64,000 nucleotides of DNA from Rhodococcus sp. WMMA185 (GCF_001767395.1 NZ_CP017014.1:3799012-3863011), one strand, 5' to 3'; numbered from the stretch's first letter, positions 9,238 to 21,799 are shown. Notes: generated from the letters alone by a model not told the origin. Translations and numbers: made by a program.

Positions 9238-11158
9238 CTATGGTCCAGATTCAGGAAAAGGCGGCTCGAGATTGCACCTTTGAATTTCGTATGCGGGAAC
9301 TCGGTCGAATCGATAGTTCGCGAAATGCAGTGCGCCCTTGAAATTTTGCTTGAAGCGCGCCCACGTCAATTCCGACCGGTACGACGTCAGTAAATCTTGC
9401 GTCTCCGGGCAGGTGATTGCGACCTTCGCTTCCGCGACCCATTCCTCGTCCATGAATGCGGGCAGCCACGGGTGCTTTTCGTTCATTCCCGTGTCGACCA
9501 CAACCCAGTCGGGGTAAAGGTTCTTGTCATGGCCGATTCTGCCGTCGTCCAAGCGTTCGGTGTGCGCGGCAAGTGGATAGGCGAGTCCCATCTGGTCGAG
9601 GACCCGTACGTCGAGATTGACGTTCATACTCGTCATGCCGAGGTTCAGGAAGTAAACGGTGTGTCCGGCACCGCCGTCCGGAATCGGTAGGGGCGGTGGA
9701 TCGACGAACCAGTAGTTGAAGTCGCCGGCCGGGAGGAGCAGGCCACCGTCGGGGGTGTTCGCGATGGCCTGAACCATGGCGCGCATACGCGGGTAGTCGA
9801 GGTAGTCCTCTGCACGAATCGGGTGCGCGTGGCCCGTATTGAGAACGTAGAACGCGCGTTCGTCGACGATGCCGGAACGCCCGACGACGGCGCCTTCCGG
9901 CATCCCTGTGGTATTCGCGGCGAAAAAACGCCCACAGGGCGGTGCCGAACCACAGGAATGCTGTCGTCAGAAATACCGATGTTTCCTTATTCCGCCCCCA
10001 CGAGGACCGATCCGGAATTCTCAGCGGGACGACTGCGACCGGAACGATGAAGCAGAAGAGGACCGGAAGCAGAACGCGGCCGTGCATGAAGTCGCCGCCC
10101 ACTCGCAGCGAGTAGAGAGCGAGGATCAGACCGCTCACGAGAATGAAGGCAACTACGGCCTTCTGCGTCCGGAGCGAAGACCGTAGGAGGGCCACTCGAC
10201 CCCCGTCGGTGTGACGAACACCACTCTCGAGGAGCTTGTCTCGACCCCGGTAGGCGATTATCGCGCCGATCAAGAGGAACAGCAGCGGTAGCCACAGCAG
10301 GTACGGGCCGACGAGGTTCCACAGATACGCGAAGCCCTGTGCCCACTTGGCGCCACCGGCGTCCTTCGATACCGCTGTGTTCGGGTACGGGAGCGCGTAG
10401 TAACCCATGCGCCAGATTTGGTAGGCCACCGGGACGATGCCCGCAACGACCACCATCGCCACACGCACCGCGACGGTCAGACCCTGCGCGAAGAAGATCA
10501 TGGCCAGCGAAAGCGCCGCGAGAATCGCCAACTCGGGGCGTACCAGCGGTCCCATACCCGCTGTGAACGCGAGGATCAGCACCGATGCGGTGGAAGGGCT
10601 CGCCTGCTGGCTCCAGCGGATCATCAGTAACCAGAGCAGCGCGATCCAGAAGATGACCAGGCAGGTTTCAAGTCCCGAGGTGGCGAAATCGCGGGCCGGG
10701 GGCACTGCGATATAGACGAGCACACCCGCAGGCATCAGCAACAACGTGCCGCCCGACGCGAATGATCCACGCCGGTACAGTCGCGCGGTTCCCAACATGG
10801 CGAGCACGATCGTCGAAGTGGACAAGACCAGCGCGATCGTCAGAACGACGTACTCGAGTCTCACCTGCGAGAGCCAGCTGAAGGCGTAGACGATGTACGT
10901 CCACGCAGTGCTTGTGTTCGTCTCGACACGCTCGCCCACATTGAAGACGGGACCGTTGCCCGCGAGCAGGTTGCGCACAGTGCGCAGCACGATGAGACCG
11001 TCGTCGGCAATCCATCGTCGTTCCCACGCGCCCCAGAACATCAGGAAAGCCGAAATGGCCACACCTGAGAAGAAGACCACCCTCGACAAGATGGTCCACT
11101 GCTGGGCTTCGATGGCCCTCTTCGCGGCGGTGTCCGGCTCCTCGGCACCGCCCACCAC
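9238..11158 (-). pseudogene. aftB: aftB, terminal arabinofuranosyltransferase, interrupted by a single-base frameshift
   Basis: Two overlapping frames together encode AftB, a polytopic GT-C enzyme that adds the terminal beta-1,2 arabinofuranose to arabinogalactan from decaprenyl-phosphoryl-arabinose. The 5' frame has RRWIADDGLIVLRTVRN, with the GT-C aspartate pair, ETNTSTAWTY and GGDFMHGRVLL, and continues to WAFF. The 3' frame resumes at AANTTGMPEGAVVGRSG and carries VDERAFYVLNTGHAHP, AAHTERLDDGRIGHDKN and DRVPAYEIQRC. The join is an A6 run at 9923-9928 (U6 in the mRNA); five would restore one frame of about 639 residues, close to the 627 of M. tuberculosis AftB. GTG at 11158, next to the ubiA stop, is the likely start. 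The gene is essential in mycobacteria, so a sequencing error or slippage is more likely than true loss. Confidence 0.85.
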
Positions 11159-11159
11159 A

Positions 11160-12065
11160 TCAGACGAGGTAGACAGCGACACCCACCACTCCGATCCAGG
11201 CGACCGCGAGAAGCTGGAGCACCCGGTCACCGAGCGCGATCTCTTCGGGTTCTCCCGCCTCGCCGCCATCGACGTCGACGGCGTAGCGCAGGATCGCGAT
11301 GGTGAAAGGCACCATGGAGATGGCGTACCAGTTGGTGCCCTTCACGTCGTCCTGCTCGAACGCCCAGAGCCCGTAGCAGAGCACAACGGCGGTGGCGCTG
11401 AGAGTCCATACGAAACGCAGGTAGGTCGTGGTGTAGTTCTCCAGCGACTTACGGATCTTCGCGCCCGTGTGCTCGGCGAGCTGCAACTCTGCGTACCGCT
11501 TGCCTGCCGCCATGAACAACGAGCCGAACGCCATGACCAACAGGAACCACTGCGACAGATCGATTTCGGCGGCCACACCGCCGGCGATTGCGCGCAGAAG
11601 GAACCCGGACGAGACGATGCAGATGTCGAGCACGGCCTGATGTTTGAGACCGAAGCAGTACGCCAGCTGGATGCCGATGTAGACCGCCATCACGACCGCG
11701 AGCTGCCAGTTGGCGGCGAACGACAGAGCAATCGAGCCGGCGAGCAGCACGACCGCCAACCCGTACGCGAGATTGATGGGCAGCACGCCGGCCGCGATGG
11801 GGCGGAAGCGCTTGGTGGGGTGCGCACGGTCCGCCTCGACGTCCAAAGCATCGTTGACGAGGTAGATGCCCGATGCCGCCATGCAGAAGACCACGAATGC
11901 GAGCGCTACCGGGATCAGAACACCGGATTCCGTCGCAGTTCCGGCCGCGACGGGAGCTGCGAGGACCAGGACGTTCTTGACCCATTGACGTGGGCGAACG
12001 GCCTTGACGATACCTGCCGCCAGGGATGACGGGGGCCCGGTGGCGACGGCCGGTTCCTCGCTCAT
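11160..12065 (-). CDS. ubiA: Decaprenyl-phosphate phosphoribosyltransferase (UbiA family)
   Basis: A 301-residue polytopic UbiA-superfamily prenyltransferase matching Rv3806c. It transfers phosphoribose from PRPP to decaprenyl phosphate, the first step to decaprenyl-phosphoryl-arabinose, the arabinose donor. The first Asp-rich motif NDALDVEADR is at 71-80, followed by KRFRPIAAG; the second motif is YCFGLKHQAVLD (about 136-147). About nine hydrophobic helices are visible. The start overlaps the PAP2 stop by 4 nt (ATGA), and its own stop abuts the probable aftB start, so translation is coupled in the order of the pathway. Confidence 0.95.
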   Translation of the reverse strand: MSEEPAVATGPPSSLAAGIVKAVRPRQWVKNVLVLAAPVAAGTATESGVLIPVALAFVVFCMAASGIYLVNDALDVEADRAHPTKRFRPIAAGVLPINLAYGLAVVLLAGSIALSFAANWQLAVVMAVYIGIQLAYCFGLKHQAVLDICIVSSGFLLRAIAGGVAAEIDLSQWFLLVMAFGSLFMAAGKRYAELQLAEHTGAKIRKSLENYTTTYLRFVWTLSATAVVLCYGLWAFEQDDVKGTNWYAISMVPFTIAILRYAVDVDGGEAGEPEEIALGDRVLQLLAVAWIGVVGVAVYLV

Positions 12066-12560
12066 TTCTCTCCAAACTTCTGCTCGGCCTTGCGCACCGC
12101 GACCGCAGAGGCGGCCCCCAGAGCGGATCCGGCGAGCACATCGGTTGGGTAGTGCACTCCCAGCACGAGACGAGAGAGCAGCATCGGCGGTACCAACATC
12201 GCAGGCAAGGGTAGCCCGGTGAGGCGCCCGAGCAGCACAGCAGCCGCCGTTGTCGACGTGGCGTGCGAGGAGGGGAAGCTCAGTTTGCTCGGCGTCGACA
12301 CGTTGACCTGGATCGACGGGTCATCAGGCCGGGGCCTGCGCACGACGCGCTTGATCACGATCGAGGCCGCGTGCGCGCCCACAGCACCGACCCCGGCCGC
12401 GACCCACTCGCGTCGTCGCGGCTTGTCGAGAGCGGCGCCGACACCTGCGACTGCCACCCAGCCGAGCGCGTGTTCACCGAAGTGCGACATCCCGCGAGCG
12501 GTGGATACCACACCCGGCTTGCTCGCGATTCTCGACTGGACGGTCTGCAGGATCTTGACC

Positions 12561-12580
<20 letters not shown>
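12062..12580 (-). CDS. PAP2 phosphatase, Rv3807c-like (decaprenyl-phosphoryl-phosphoribose phosphatase)
   Basis: A 172-residue PAP2/lipid phosphate phosphatase. All three signature motifs are present: KX6RP (Lys77-Arg84-Pro85), PSSH (103-106) and SRX5HX3D (136-147, LGVHYPTD). In the M. tuberculosis locus the homologue Rv3807c is proposed to remove the 5-phosphate from decaprenyl-phosphoryl-5-phosphoribose, between UbiA and the epimerase DprE1/E2. The gene overlaps glfT2 by 20 nt upstream and ubiA by 4 nt downstream, so it lies inside a tightly coupled operon. Confidence 0.9.
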
Positions 12581-16230
<3,650 letters not shown>

Positions 16231-16279
16231 GCCGTTCGGATGACGAGACACCGATGAACAGACGAGGGGGAAGAGTCCG

Positions 16280-16594
16280 GTGAGCGGGGACAGCGTGAAG
16301 GTCGAGCACCTCAATGACACCGCGCAGATTCTGGCGCGCAACGCCGAGGAGGTGGAGGAACTGGGCGTGAAGGCTCCGAATGTGCCGAACGCGGGGCCGT
16401 CGACCGCACTGGTCGGTGACGCGCTCGTGGAACTGGCGCAGGCGATGTCGTTCGTGGCGCAGGCGTCGGCGAATGCTGCCGATGCTGTGCAGGCCTCCGA
16501 CGCCAACTACGCCGCCACCGACCAGGCGAACAGCCGGCAGCTGTCCGGCGTCGGCGAACATATCCCCGAGACGTCGGGCGGGGGAACGCGCTGA
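16280..16594 (+). CDS. EspC-like type VII secretion target
   Basis: A 104-residue, mostly helical protein (MSGDSVKVEHLNDTAQIL...). It resembles the EspC/type VII secretion target family. The ESX export signal YxxxD is present as Tyr77-AAT-Asp81 after the second helix. It overlaps the next gene by 1 nt (16594), so the two are translated together and probably form a heterodimer with the WXG domain of that protein, as EsxA/EsxB-type pairs do. The ESX core complex is not in this window, so secretion would depend on a system elsewhere. Confidence 0.75.
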   Translation: MSGDSVKVEHLNDTAQILARNAEEVEELGVKAPNVPNAGPSTALVGDALVELAQAMSFVAQASANAADAVQASDANYAATDQANSRQLSGVGEHIPETSGGGTR

Positions 16595-17709
16595 TGCCCA
16601 TCTACGTCTATGTCGACGCCGATCCCGAGTCTTGCATCGAGTGCGCGATCGCCCTCGGCCAACTCGCCGAGGGCGCCGACGATGCCGCACGAGAATTCCG
16701 CCGTGCCCGGGATCGGTCCGAGGAGGACTGGCAAGGCAAGGCAGGTGACAATTTCCGCACCGCAGTCGAGAAGCTCAGGACGGCGACGACCGACGTCGCC
16801 GACCGGGCAGAAGACCTGGCCAAGGCTCTGCGGGCTTTCGCCGACGAGATGAGCACGGTCAAACAACGAATGACGCAGGCTGCGGCCTTCGCCCTCGAAA
16901 GCGGCTTGCAGGTAGGCCCGGACGTGTGCTTTCCCGACTGGATCGGCGACCCCGACCAGCTACCTCCGGGTGTGTGGACTGCCGACCAGCTCGCCAAGCA
17001 GGCGAATCAGGTCGCCGCGTACGAGGATGCCCTCGTCATGGTGGCCGAGGTAAGGGAGAAGGAGCGACTCGCCCACGAAGACCTCCGCATGGCCTTCAGG
17101 GGAACGAACGAAAGCGGCGAAGATGACTGGCTCGATCGTTTGAAGGGTTCGGCCCCGTGGATGGCGGCGGGCGCGGGGATCGGCTACGTGGGTGCGGCGG
17201 TCCAGGAGGCCGACAAGTGGGGTGAGGCCGCTAGGACCCGCGCCGCCCAGGTACAGACGTTCCGAACGATTGCGGCCGAGGCCACCACCGACTCGATGCG
17301 AGTCGCTGCTACGAACGCAGCCACCACATTCGGGACCGCCGCCGACGACGCCGCGAGATTCGCCGCTCAGAACTCCAGGCTGATCGCGGGGCAGGCCGGG
17401 AGTCGGGTCGCCCAGATCTTTGATGCCGGGATTGTCCCCAAGAACGTGTCCCCGCTCATATCCAAGATCCCTGCGGCCGGGGTGGTTTTGACCAGTGGAC
17501 AAATCTACGTCGACCTTCAGAGCGCTGAGGGCGGCGGCGACGTGGCCAAGATCGTCGCGAAGGACGCTGGCGGCTTCCTGGCGGGAACCGCCGCAACCAG
17601 CCTGCTCCTGGCCAGCGCCGCAGGCGGCCCCGCGACCATCGCCGCGGTCGGGGCAGGCGTACTGGTCAGCTACGGCGTCGGCGAACTCATCGAATACTTG
17701 GTGGACTGA
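16594..17709 (+). CDS. WXG100-domain putative T7SS effector with Gly/Ala-rich hydrophobic C-terminus
   Basis: A 371-residue protein. The N-terminal about 100 residues form a helical hairpin with the turn Trp46-Gln47-Gly48, like WXG100/LXG proteins. The middle is Ala-rich and amphipathic. A C-terminal stretch (about 327-370), GGFLAGTAATSLLLASA then GGPATIAAVGAGVLVSYGVG, is strongly hydrophobic and glycine-patterned, like a glycine-zipper membrane-insertion domain. It is preceded by an EspC-like partner and followed 2 nt later by two duplicated membrane proteins. This layout fits a secreted membrane-active toxin with immunity genes, but no known toxin fold was recognised, so that function is inference. 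Confidence 0.65.
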   Translation: MPIYVYVDADPESCIECAIALGQLAEGADDAAREFRRARDRSEEDWQGKAGDNFRTAVEKLRTATTDVADRAEDLAKALRAFADEMSTVKQRMTQAAAFALESGLQVGPDVCFPDWIGDPDQLPPGVWTADQLAKQANQVAAYEDALVMVAEVREKERLAHEDLRMAFRGTNESGEDDWLDRLKGSAPWMAAGAGIGYVGAAVQEADKWGEAARTRAAQVQTFRTIAAEATTDSMRVAATNAATTFGTAADDAARFAAQNSRLIAGQAGSRVAQIFDAGIVPKNVSPLISKIPAAGVVLTSGQIYVDLQSAEGGGDVAKIVAKDAGGFLAGTAATSLLLASAAGGPATIAAVGAGVLVSYGVGELIEYLVD

Positions 17710-17711
17710 CG

Positions 17712-18368
17712 ATGACTCACTACTTCCCCCGCCCACAGTTCCGCCTCCCCCCGGTCCCCGACCGACAGACCGGCGAACCCCGACCACCCACGGCACCGCG
17801 CCGGGAAAGCTCCGCGTACGAGACAACTCCCGCCGACCGAACCCCGAGAAATCCCCCATCCACCCCCGAGGACCTCGGCCCCGCACTCGAGTGGTCACAG
17901 TTCGCAAAAAGGCACAGAGCGCAAGCGGCAGTCCTCATGCCAGTTCTCTTTGCGGCGTTTGTCACTTTCAGGATGGGCGGATTCGACTGGGTGGGTGACT
18001 GGGTTCCTTGGATCTGGATGGCGCTGATCAGCGCATTCATGTACTGGCGAACAGGCTGCGAGTGGATGGCGGCCGGTTCAGTGTGGGTCCAGGACGGCCC
18101 GGACTGGATCAACACCTATGAATTGGTCCGGATCAGGTTCAGCGTCGACGGACTCCGACGGGTACTCCGAATCGAAGACTCCGAAGGCAGGAAAATCCAC
18201 TCCTTCGGGCTACGCAACGCCCAGAGCAACCCGCTGATGTGGGACCTGGTCTACAACGGCATCCTCCACTCCGTCGCCTCCGGCAACTGCGACATCTCCA
18301 ACAAGGCACGCAAAGTCCTGCAGATCCCGCCCTCCCTCGGCCGGGAGCCCGCAGACACAGCGGACTGA
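17712..18368 (+). CDS. Two-TM membrane protein, copy 1 of a tandem pair (putative immunity protein)
   Basis: A 218-residue protein. A Pro-rich cytosolic N-terminus (about 1-60, MTHYFPRPQFRLPPVPD...) leads into two closely spaced hydrophobic helices (about 75-92 and 98-117), then a soluble domain YELVRIRFSVDGLRRVLRI...GRKIHSFGLRNAQSNPLMW resembling a small PH-like beta domain. The stop of the WXG gene and this start are 2 nt apart. It is followed 2 nt later by a close paralogue with the same gene-junction sequence. Tandem duplicated membrane proteins behind a T7SS substrate are typical of immunity genes; no named family was recognised. Confidence 0.6.
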   Translation: MTHYFPRPQFRLPPVPDRQTGEPRPPTAPRRESSAYETTPADRTPRNPPSTPEDLGPALEWSQFAKRHRAQAAVLMPVLFAAFVTFRMGGFDWVGDWVPWIWMALISAFMYWRTGCEWMAAGSVWVQDGPDWINTYELVRIRFSVDGLRRVLRIEDSEGRKIHSFGLRNAQSNPLMWDLVYNGILHSVASGNCDISNKARKVLQIPPSLGREPADTAD

Positions 18369-18370
18369 CG

Positions 18371-19111
18371 ATGACCCACTACTTCCCGCGCGGGCAGTTC
18401 CGCCTCCCCCCGGTCCCCGACCCGCTCACCGGCGAACCACGTCCACCCACCGCACCTCGCCGGGAAAGCTCCGCCAACGAGACGACCCCTACCGACCGGA
18501 CCCCTACCAAGCCCCCACTAGCCCCAGAGGACCTCGGCCCCGCCCTGGAATGGTTCCAGTTCGAGCCCAAACACAGAATTCAAGCGACAATCGGTATGCC
18601 AGCAATCGTTGCAGCCTTCGCCACCCTCAAGGTGGGTGGATTCGACTGGGTCAGCGACTGGGGATTCTGGATTCTTCTGACCGTTATCGGCGCCGTAATG
18701 TATTGGCGAACCGGGTACGAGTGGATGGCAGCCGGGGCCATGTGGGTGCAGGAAGGCCCGAAGTGGGTCAACACTTACGAGCTGGTTCGGATCCGATTCA
18801 GCGTCGACGGACTCAACCGAGTACTCCGCCTCCAGGCCGCCGAAGGCAGAGAGATCCACTCCTTCGGGCTACGAGATGTCCAGAGCAACCCGCTGATGTG
18901 GGACCTGGTCTACAACGGCATCCTCCACTCCGTCGCCTCCGGCGACTGCGACATCTCCCGCAAGGCGCGCAAAGTCTTGCAGATCCCGCCCTCCCTGGGC
19001 CGGGAGCCCGTAGACGCTGCGGACCGACCGTCGCCGAAGTTGTTGCGGGAGAGCACCTCGAACGACTCGAGCTCTCCAACCCGAATGCGGAGGCGATGTC
19101 GCCGACGGTGA
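18371..19111 (+). CDS. Two-TM membrane protein, copy 2, with a chimeric C-terminus
   Basis: The 246-residue paralogue of the preceding gene. It has the same MTHYFPR N-terminus, two TM helices and YELVRIRFSVDGLNRVLRL domain, and ends its family portion at GREPVDAAD. Copy 1 stops there (GREPADTAD, TGA), but here the stop is lost and the frame continues 27 codons into sequence that matches the reverse complement of the SpoIID gene near 20540-20590. The added tail (RPSPKLLREST...RRRCRRR) is therefore a recombination by-product and not a domain. The protein may still work as a membrane immunity factor. The start is ATG 18371, 2 nt after the copy 1 stop. Confidence 0.6.
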   Translation: MTHYFPRGQFRLPPVPDPLTGEPRPPTAPRRESSANETTPTDRTPTKPPLAPEDLGPALEWFQFEPKHRIQATIGMPAIVAAFATLKVGGFDWVSDWGFWILLTVIGAVMYWRTGYEWMAAGAMWVQEGPKWVNTYELVRIRFSVDGLNRVLRLQAAEGREIHSFGLRDVQSNPLMWDLVYNGILHSVASGDCDISRKARKVLQIPPSLGREPVDAADRPSPKLLRESTSNDSSSPTRMRRRCRRR

Positions 19112-19208
19112 GCGTCACCATCCAATCGTGTTGACGGAGACGCGGTGTCGCCGAGATCCTCGACCGCGGAATTCTCCGCCCGCAGTGTATCCACCTGTAG
19201 ACCAGGAG
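19030..19208 (-). pseudogene. Degraded fragment of the SpoIID/LytB gene
   Basis: About 175 nt matches 20542-20717 of the intact SpoIID gene in the same orientation, with point changes and small indels. Read on the minus strand it gives GELESFEVLSRNNFGD, identical to the intact protein, and an SAVEDLGDTASP equivalent of the PAVVDLGDTASP region (about residues 327-385 of the parent). Frame is broken between these blocks. It overlaps the 3' end of the second membrane paralogue. It marks a duplication or recombination event that placed the T7SS cassette between glf and the SpoIID gene. Confidence 0.85.
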
Positions 19209-19495
19209 CGGCAAAAGATCCCGTTGACATTGCCTCCGGCCGGAGGTAGAAATTGTGTCCTGCCGCGGGTATCCCCAAATCCCAGGATCTTTGGAATGCT
19301 TCAACGGCGCCAGAGAGCAGGAGGGCACGCAACATAGGTGAACAAGCTATTGCCCGAACGAGCGACAGATCTGAAAGCAAGACTACCGACATCAATTACA
19401 TCGAACTTGTCAGGCCAATATGTGCCCATCGATAGTCGATTGAGGTGACTTGTCGGCTCGGTGTACCCCTCTAGCCGGAAATTTGGAGATTACTC
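19209..19495. other. Intergenic remnant and promoter region
   Basis: No intact gene is seen between the SpoIID fragment and the secreted-protein gene. Composition is less GC-rich than in the neighbouring genes. The last 50-100 nt must contain the promoter for the gene at 19496. Confidence 0.4.
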
Positions 19496-19993
19496 GTGAA
19501 CAAACTTGTCCGCAGATCCCTGATGCTGTCTTCCCTAGCCTTCCTTAGCTTTTCGTTGGTACCGACAGGTGTGGCCAACGCAGACACGCAGACGTCTCAA
19601 GGTCTTCCCGTTTACACTGACACCATTCCGTCCACCGCTAACGGACTCCTCAACCCCACCCAGTATGCGGTGATAAAGAATGGCTCACCTGACAATACAT
19701 CCCTCGCCAACAGCAACGGCATCCAGGCATTTGTAGCGCCGGGGACTTGGACGACCGACGGCGGTGCAGAACCAACGAGTCCGCTACTGTCCGTTCCCAG
19801 AGATGACGACGGAAACCCAAAATGCTCTTGGATAATCTCTGATGGTGGATTTCCGATCGGAACTCTTGGCGGCACCGTCGGCGGAAAAACTCGGCAAAGT
19901 GGTTCGAGTGCAGGTCCGATTACGATCACCATTCTGGATAGTGATTTCGAACTGCACTCAATGAACTGCGGAGCCTGGACACGAATAGGCTAA
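19496..19993 (+). CDS. Secreted protein of unknown function
   Basis: A 165-residue protein with a clear signal peptide (KLVRRSLMLSSLAFLSF, cleavage near GVANADT, about residue 30). The mature part is Ser/Thr/Gly-rich with two cysteines, in PKCSWIISDG and MNCGAWTRIG, that could form one disulphide. The start codon is GTG at 19496, following a GGAGATTACTC stretch. No known family was recognised. Codon use is less GC-biased than in the surrounding genes, and it lies beside the SpoIID fragment, which suggests it came with the inserted segment. Confidence 0.6.
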   Translation: MNKLVRRSLMLSSLAFLSFSLVPTGVANADTQTSQGLPVYTDTIPSTANGLLNPTQYAVIKNGSPDNTSLANSNGIQAFVAPGTWTTDGGAEPTSPLLSVPRDDDGNPKCSWIISDGGFPIGTLGGTVGGKTRQSGSSAGPITITILDSDFELHSMNCGAWTRIG

Positions 19994-20120
19994 CCAGGCC
20001 TTTCCCGATTCGGGTTCGCTGCCAATCGCTGGCAAGCTTGGACGATGTCCTGTCGCCCGACCCAGAAGTGGAGAGCGATGACCGTGTTCCGTCGTGTCTC
20101 CATCGCTTGCGGGCCGTGTA

Positions 20121-21695
20121 CTAGCTCCCTTCCTCCGGTACCCATTCGCGCAGCACGTTGGCGTCGACCACGCGCGCGCCCAATGTCTCGGTATAGATGA
20201 TCGTCCCGCCCTCGTACGTGCGGAACGTTCCTGCATCGGCCGGCAACATCATTTCGGGGCCGACCGGAGCTCCGAGCGTGCCGTTTGCCCCACCGACCTC
20301 CTCGTACTTCTCGGCGATCGGCGAAACTCGCGTCGTACCGACAGTGCCGGTGTACTCGCTCCCGGCAATAGCAGGTTCCGGGCCGCCTACCAATGCCAGC
20401 GAATCCGGCACTCCGCCACCGGGACCCACCGTGAACCAGTCTGACCGGAGGTTCAGTTTCGAGCGCGCTTCGAGGCCGGTCACCTCGGCTACACCCTCCG
20501 ACCCGACCACCTTCACGGCAGTGGCGCGTCCACCCTCGTCTCCAAAGTTGTTGCGGGAGAGTACCTCGAACGACTCGAGTTCTCCCACTTCGAACGCGGA
20601 GGCGATATCGCCCGCGGTGAGTGTCACCGTCCAGTCGTGGTACGGCGACGCTGTATCGCCGAGATCCACGACGGCAGGGAATTCTCCACCGGCAGTGTGT
20701 CCGCCTGTCGACGAGGAGAATTCGGCGGCGACAACCTTGTTGTCCCTTGTCAGGATCATGCCTTCGGTGGAGCGAACGGCGTCCGTCGTCCGCGGGTCCT
20801 CGTTGGCGGACCCTCCGTATATCTGGCAGTCCTTGGTGTCGCAGGTTCTCGCGTATTCCTCACGGTTCTCGGCAGCGGCATAGGAGCGGGCCGCGACAGC
20901 CTGCGCCCGAAGTGCCTCTGCCCCACCGGTGTCGGCCCAGTTCGCCTTCACCTCGAGGGGCAAGACTCCCAAGAGATAGTCGTCCATCGCGAGGACGTTG
21001 ACGGTGCGCGTGGCTCCGTCGTCGAGTGCGGCGCCGAGCGCGCCGCGGTACGGGGTGTCGCCCGCACACAGCTTCAGGTGCTCAGCCACGGGCCGGTCGG
21101 GACCCAGGTCGATAGGGTCCACCCACGGATGGTCGGTTGCGTCCTGCCACAGGACATCGCCGGCGCAACCCCGGGTGACCACGACATTGGCTCCGCCCCC
21201 AGTCGTCGGCGTCAAGTGGACGGCATCTCCAGGTCCGACGGGCCTGCCGGCGACGACGGCACCGACATCGGAATACACGCCGAGCGGCTGATCGTCGCGT
21301 GCCTGAAGTCGCACGCTGATCTGCGCGTCGGCGAGTGTGCCGAGTGTGGTCCCACCGTAGTAGTGAGCGAGGATCCGCTCGGCGCCCCATCCGTGGTCTT
21401 TCGCGTATCCGTACGCGCCCCACTGACCCATTCCACGACCGTGCCCGTTGCCGTGCCCTGAGATGGTGAACGGCGCATCGGAGGCAACGACGACCCGAAC
21501 CTTCGGTGTCGTAGATGGGAGTTGGGCCACCACTCCGGTCACGGCGACGGCGACGAAAGCCGGTGCGATTCCGAGTGCCGAGAGCCGCAACAGCGAACTC
21601 TTCCAACCGCGTGTTCGGGTGGGTCTCGCGATGTACCGCCTGCCCCGAGCCTGGGCCTGTCTACCCGCCCGGACCCCGAATTCGTGCCTTGCCAT
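20121..21695 (-). CDS. SpoIID/LytB-domain wall protein with LGFP-like C-terminus
   Basis: A 524-residue protein. ATG 21695 has an AGGAG site 7 nt upstream. After a basic N-terminus and one membrane segment (about 35-55, APAFVAVAVTGVVAQL) comes an SpoIID/LytB domain with GHGNGHGRGMGQWGAYGYA, MDDYLLGVLPLEVKANW and ALRAQAVAARSYA. SpoIID enzymes are peptidoglycan lytic transglycosylases acting on denuded glycans. The C-terminal part (GGANGTLGAPVG...GTIIYTETLGARVV) looks like an LGFP-type wall-binding repeat. It is divergent from the LGFP-bearing amidase at 21931; together they suggest a glycan-stripping and cleavage pair. Confidence 0.88.
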   Translation of the reverse strand: MARHEFGVRAGRQAQARGRRYIARPTRTRGWKSSLLRLSALGIAPAFVAVAVTGVVAQLPSTTPKVRVVVASDAPFTISGHGNGHGRGMGQWGAYGYAKDHGWGAERILAHYYGGTTLGTLADAQISVRLQARDDQPLGVYSDVGAVVAGRPVGPGDAVHLTPTTGGGANVVVTRGCAGDVLWQDATDHPWVDPIDLGPDRPVAEHLKLCAGDTPYRGALGAALDDGATRTVNVLAMDDYLLGVLPLEVKANWADTGGAEALRAQAVAARSYAAAENREEYARTCDTKDCQIYGGSANEDPRTTDAVRSTEGMILTRDNKVVAAEFSSSTGGHTAGGEFPAVVDLGDTASPYHDWTVTLTAGDIASAFEVGELESFEVLSRNNFGDEGGRATAVKVVGSEGVAEVTGLEARSKLNLRSDWFTVGPGGGVPDSLALVGGPEPAIAGSEYTGTVGTTRVSPIAEKYEEVGGANGTLGAPVGPEMMLPADAGTFRTYEGGTIIYTETLGARVVDANVLREWVPEEGS

Positions 21696-21780
21696 CACTG
21701 CACTCCTCACCACTCGGGATCAGCGCCTCGGCAAGGCATGCGGCCTCGCTACCCGGCAGCTTCGAAACAATCCGATAAAG

Positions 21781-21799
21781 TCTCAACTCAAGGTTGAGA
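21781..21799. promoter_or_regulatory. Inverted repeat between the divergent SpoIID and amidase genes
   Basis: TCTCAACTCAAGGTTGAGA is a perfect 7-5-7 dyad in the 235-nt divergent promoter region. It is AT-richer than its surroundings and placed where one regulator could control both wall-hydrolase genes. The binding protein is unknown. Confidence 0.45.

Noticed and set aside
9921-9929. Classic -1 programmed frameshift at UUUUUUC in aftB
   Set aside because: The heptamer looks slippery, but restoring AftB needs a +1 (net minus one base) change; a -1 shift leads into the third frame and not into the C-terminal half.
10893-12029. 378-codon plus-strand frame over aftB and ubiA
   Set aside because: Antisense shadow; His/Arg/Asp-rich without any recognisable domain.
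18910-19395. 161-codon minus-strand gene
   Set aside because: The only recognisable part is the degraded SpoIID fragment; the rest is antisense to the second membrane paralogue, so it is not a functional gene.
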